A stretch of 14,395 nt of DNA. It comes from BMS3Bbin07 sp036244995. GTDB taxonomy: Bacteria; Nitrospirota; Thermodesulfovibrionia; Thermodesulfovibrionales; JdFR-85. A model generated the notes under the pieces. It searched no databases. It had not been told where the DNA came from and saw nothing but the letters and a program-made list of their open reading frames with translations. Positions 14,000-14,395 of the stretch are shown one piece after another; the stretch's first letter is position 1; the number at the start of each line of letters is the position of its first letter. The translations under genes and the position numbers were made by a program. Location of the stretch: positions 1 to 14,395 of the forward strand of contig BTTF01000057.1 of the NCBI GenBank assembly GCA_036244995.1. Reading direction: 5' to 3'.

Positions 14000-14395
14000 A
14001 ACGAGTGAATATTTGATGCCCAAAAACTTTTCCTTCCTCGTTCCGTTACTCCTGATAAGGCCGGGGGGCAAGGATTTTCACCTCCATCAAGAGGGGATTA
14101 AGGGATGTGTTCCTTAACTTGATTCGGGATTCAGAATAAAAATCTCCCCATTGCCCCTCTTTGGAAAAGGGAGGTTATGAGACTTTTATTAAATTAGCAG
14201 AAGCACCAGTCTAAGGCGGCGCAAATATATTGAGGAAGCCTGCGGCAAAACTGTGAATTTCCGCCATAGGTGGGATTTTAGACTCCTGAAAGTGGTCTCG
14301 TGTTGCTGGGACGCAACAAGGTTTTCTGCAATGTTATCAACATAGCTTTCTTCTCCGTCAATAGTTTTGCATGGTGAGTAACAACGAAAGTCTCT
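14000..14395. other. 396 bases without a convincing gene; repeat-like sequence
   Basis: No ORF with a start, ribosome-binding site and recognisable product is present. Palindromic pieces are visible: TTAAGG/CCTTAA (hairpin at 14099-14118) and CCCCTCTTT-GGA-AAAGGGAGG (14154-14174), the latter like the dispersed CCCCTTTGGAAAAGGGG-type intergenic repeats of several phyla. TGTTGC/GCAACA forms a short stem near 14302-14319. GAGACTTT (14179-14186) recurs inverted as AAAGTCTC (14387-14394). A minus-strand frame is open from the right edge to a stop at 14189-14191 (68 codons), so the tail of a gene entering from the right cannot be excluded. Confidence 0.5.

Noticed and set aside
14189..14395. Minus-strand frame of 68 codons open to the right edge, and a second of 38 codons
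   Set aside because: Neither product is recognisable, both overlap palindromic repeat-like sequence, and two frames being open at once argues against real coding. More sequence to the right would settle it.

Overview
The window reads as an ordinary chromosomal stretch of a bacterium of middling GC content. Most genes are housekeeping: ScpB, inositol-3-phosphate synthase, NadC, ValRS, LarB, MutS, AhcY and one tRNA-Arg. The gene mix, the response regulator with an AGAFEP receiver motif and a helical VPDLAE tail, and the intergenic repeat types suggest Nitrospirota (Thermodesulfovibrionia-like) or a related deep lineage. That placement is inference, because no rRNA marker is present. I see no phage, transposase, CRISPR array or defence island.

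Layout from left to right. Positions 1-189 hold a degenerate heptamer/inverted-repeat array that abuts the end of scpB (190-714, minus). A 435-base divergent region follows with a good scpB promoter and, unusually, three rightward hairpins, two of them followed by T-tracts, before ino1 (1150-2247, plus). tRNA-Arg(ACG) (minus) comes next with its own promoter. Then there is a leftward group: valS (3925-6771), an unrecognised 160-residue repeat protein that overlaps valS by 8 bases, and nadC (2532-3377, GTG start). A near-consensus promoter and a leader of about 155 nt precede valS. A receiver-domain protein with a Glu-rich linker (7057-8139, minus) is divergent from larB-mutS (8323-11689, plus). 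A LabA-like NYN-domain gene (11828-12346, plus) converges on ahcY (12553-13869, minus). A repeat element and a long hairpin lie between those two. The last 526 bases hold the ahcY promoter and leader and then repeat-like sequence without a convincing gene.

Functional links are loose. NadC makes nicotinate mononucleotide, the precursor of the NaAD that LarB uses for the nickel-pincer cofactor, but larC and larE are not in view and the two genes sit in different transcription units. AhcY recycles S-adenosylhomocysteine. ScpB and MutS are DNA-maintenance proteins. I did not find a clear new multi-gene system. The best leads are the tail-anchored 15-residue-repeat protein coupled to valS, the tandem hairpins before ino1, the mutually exclusive stems before ahcY, and a ValRS with an unusually long insertion in its second Cys-pair region.
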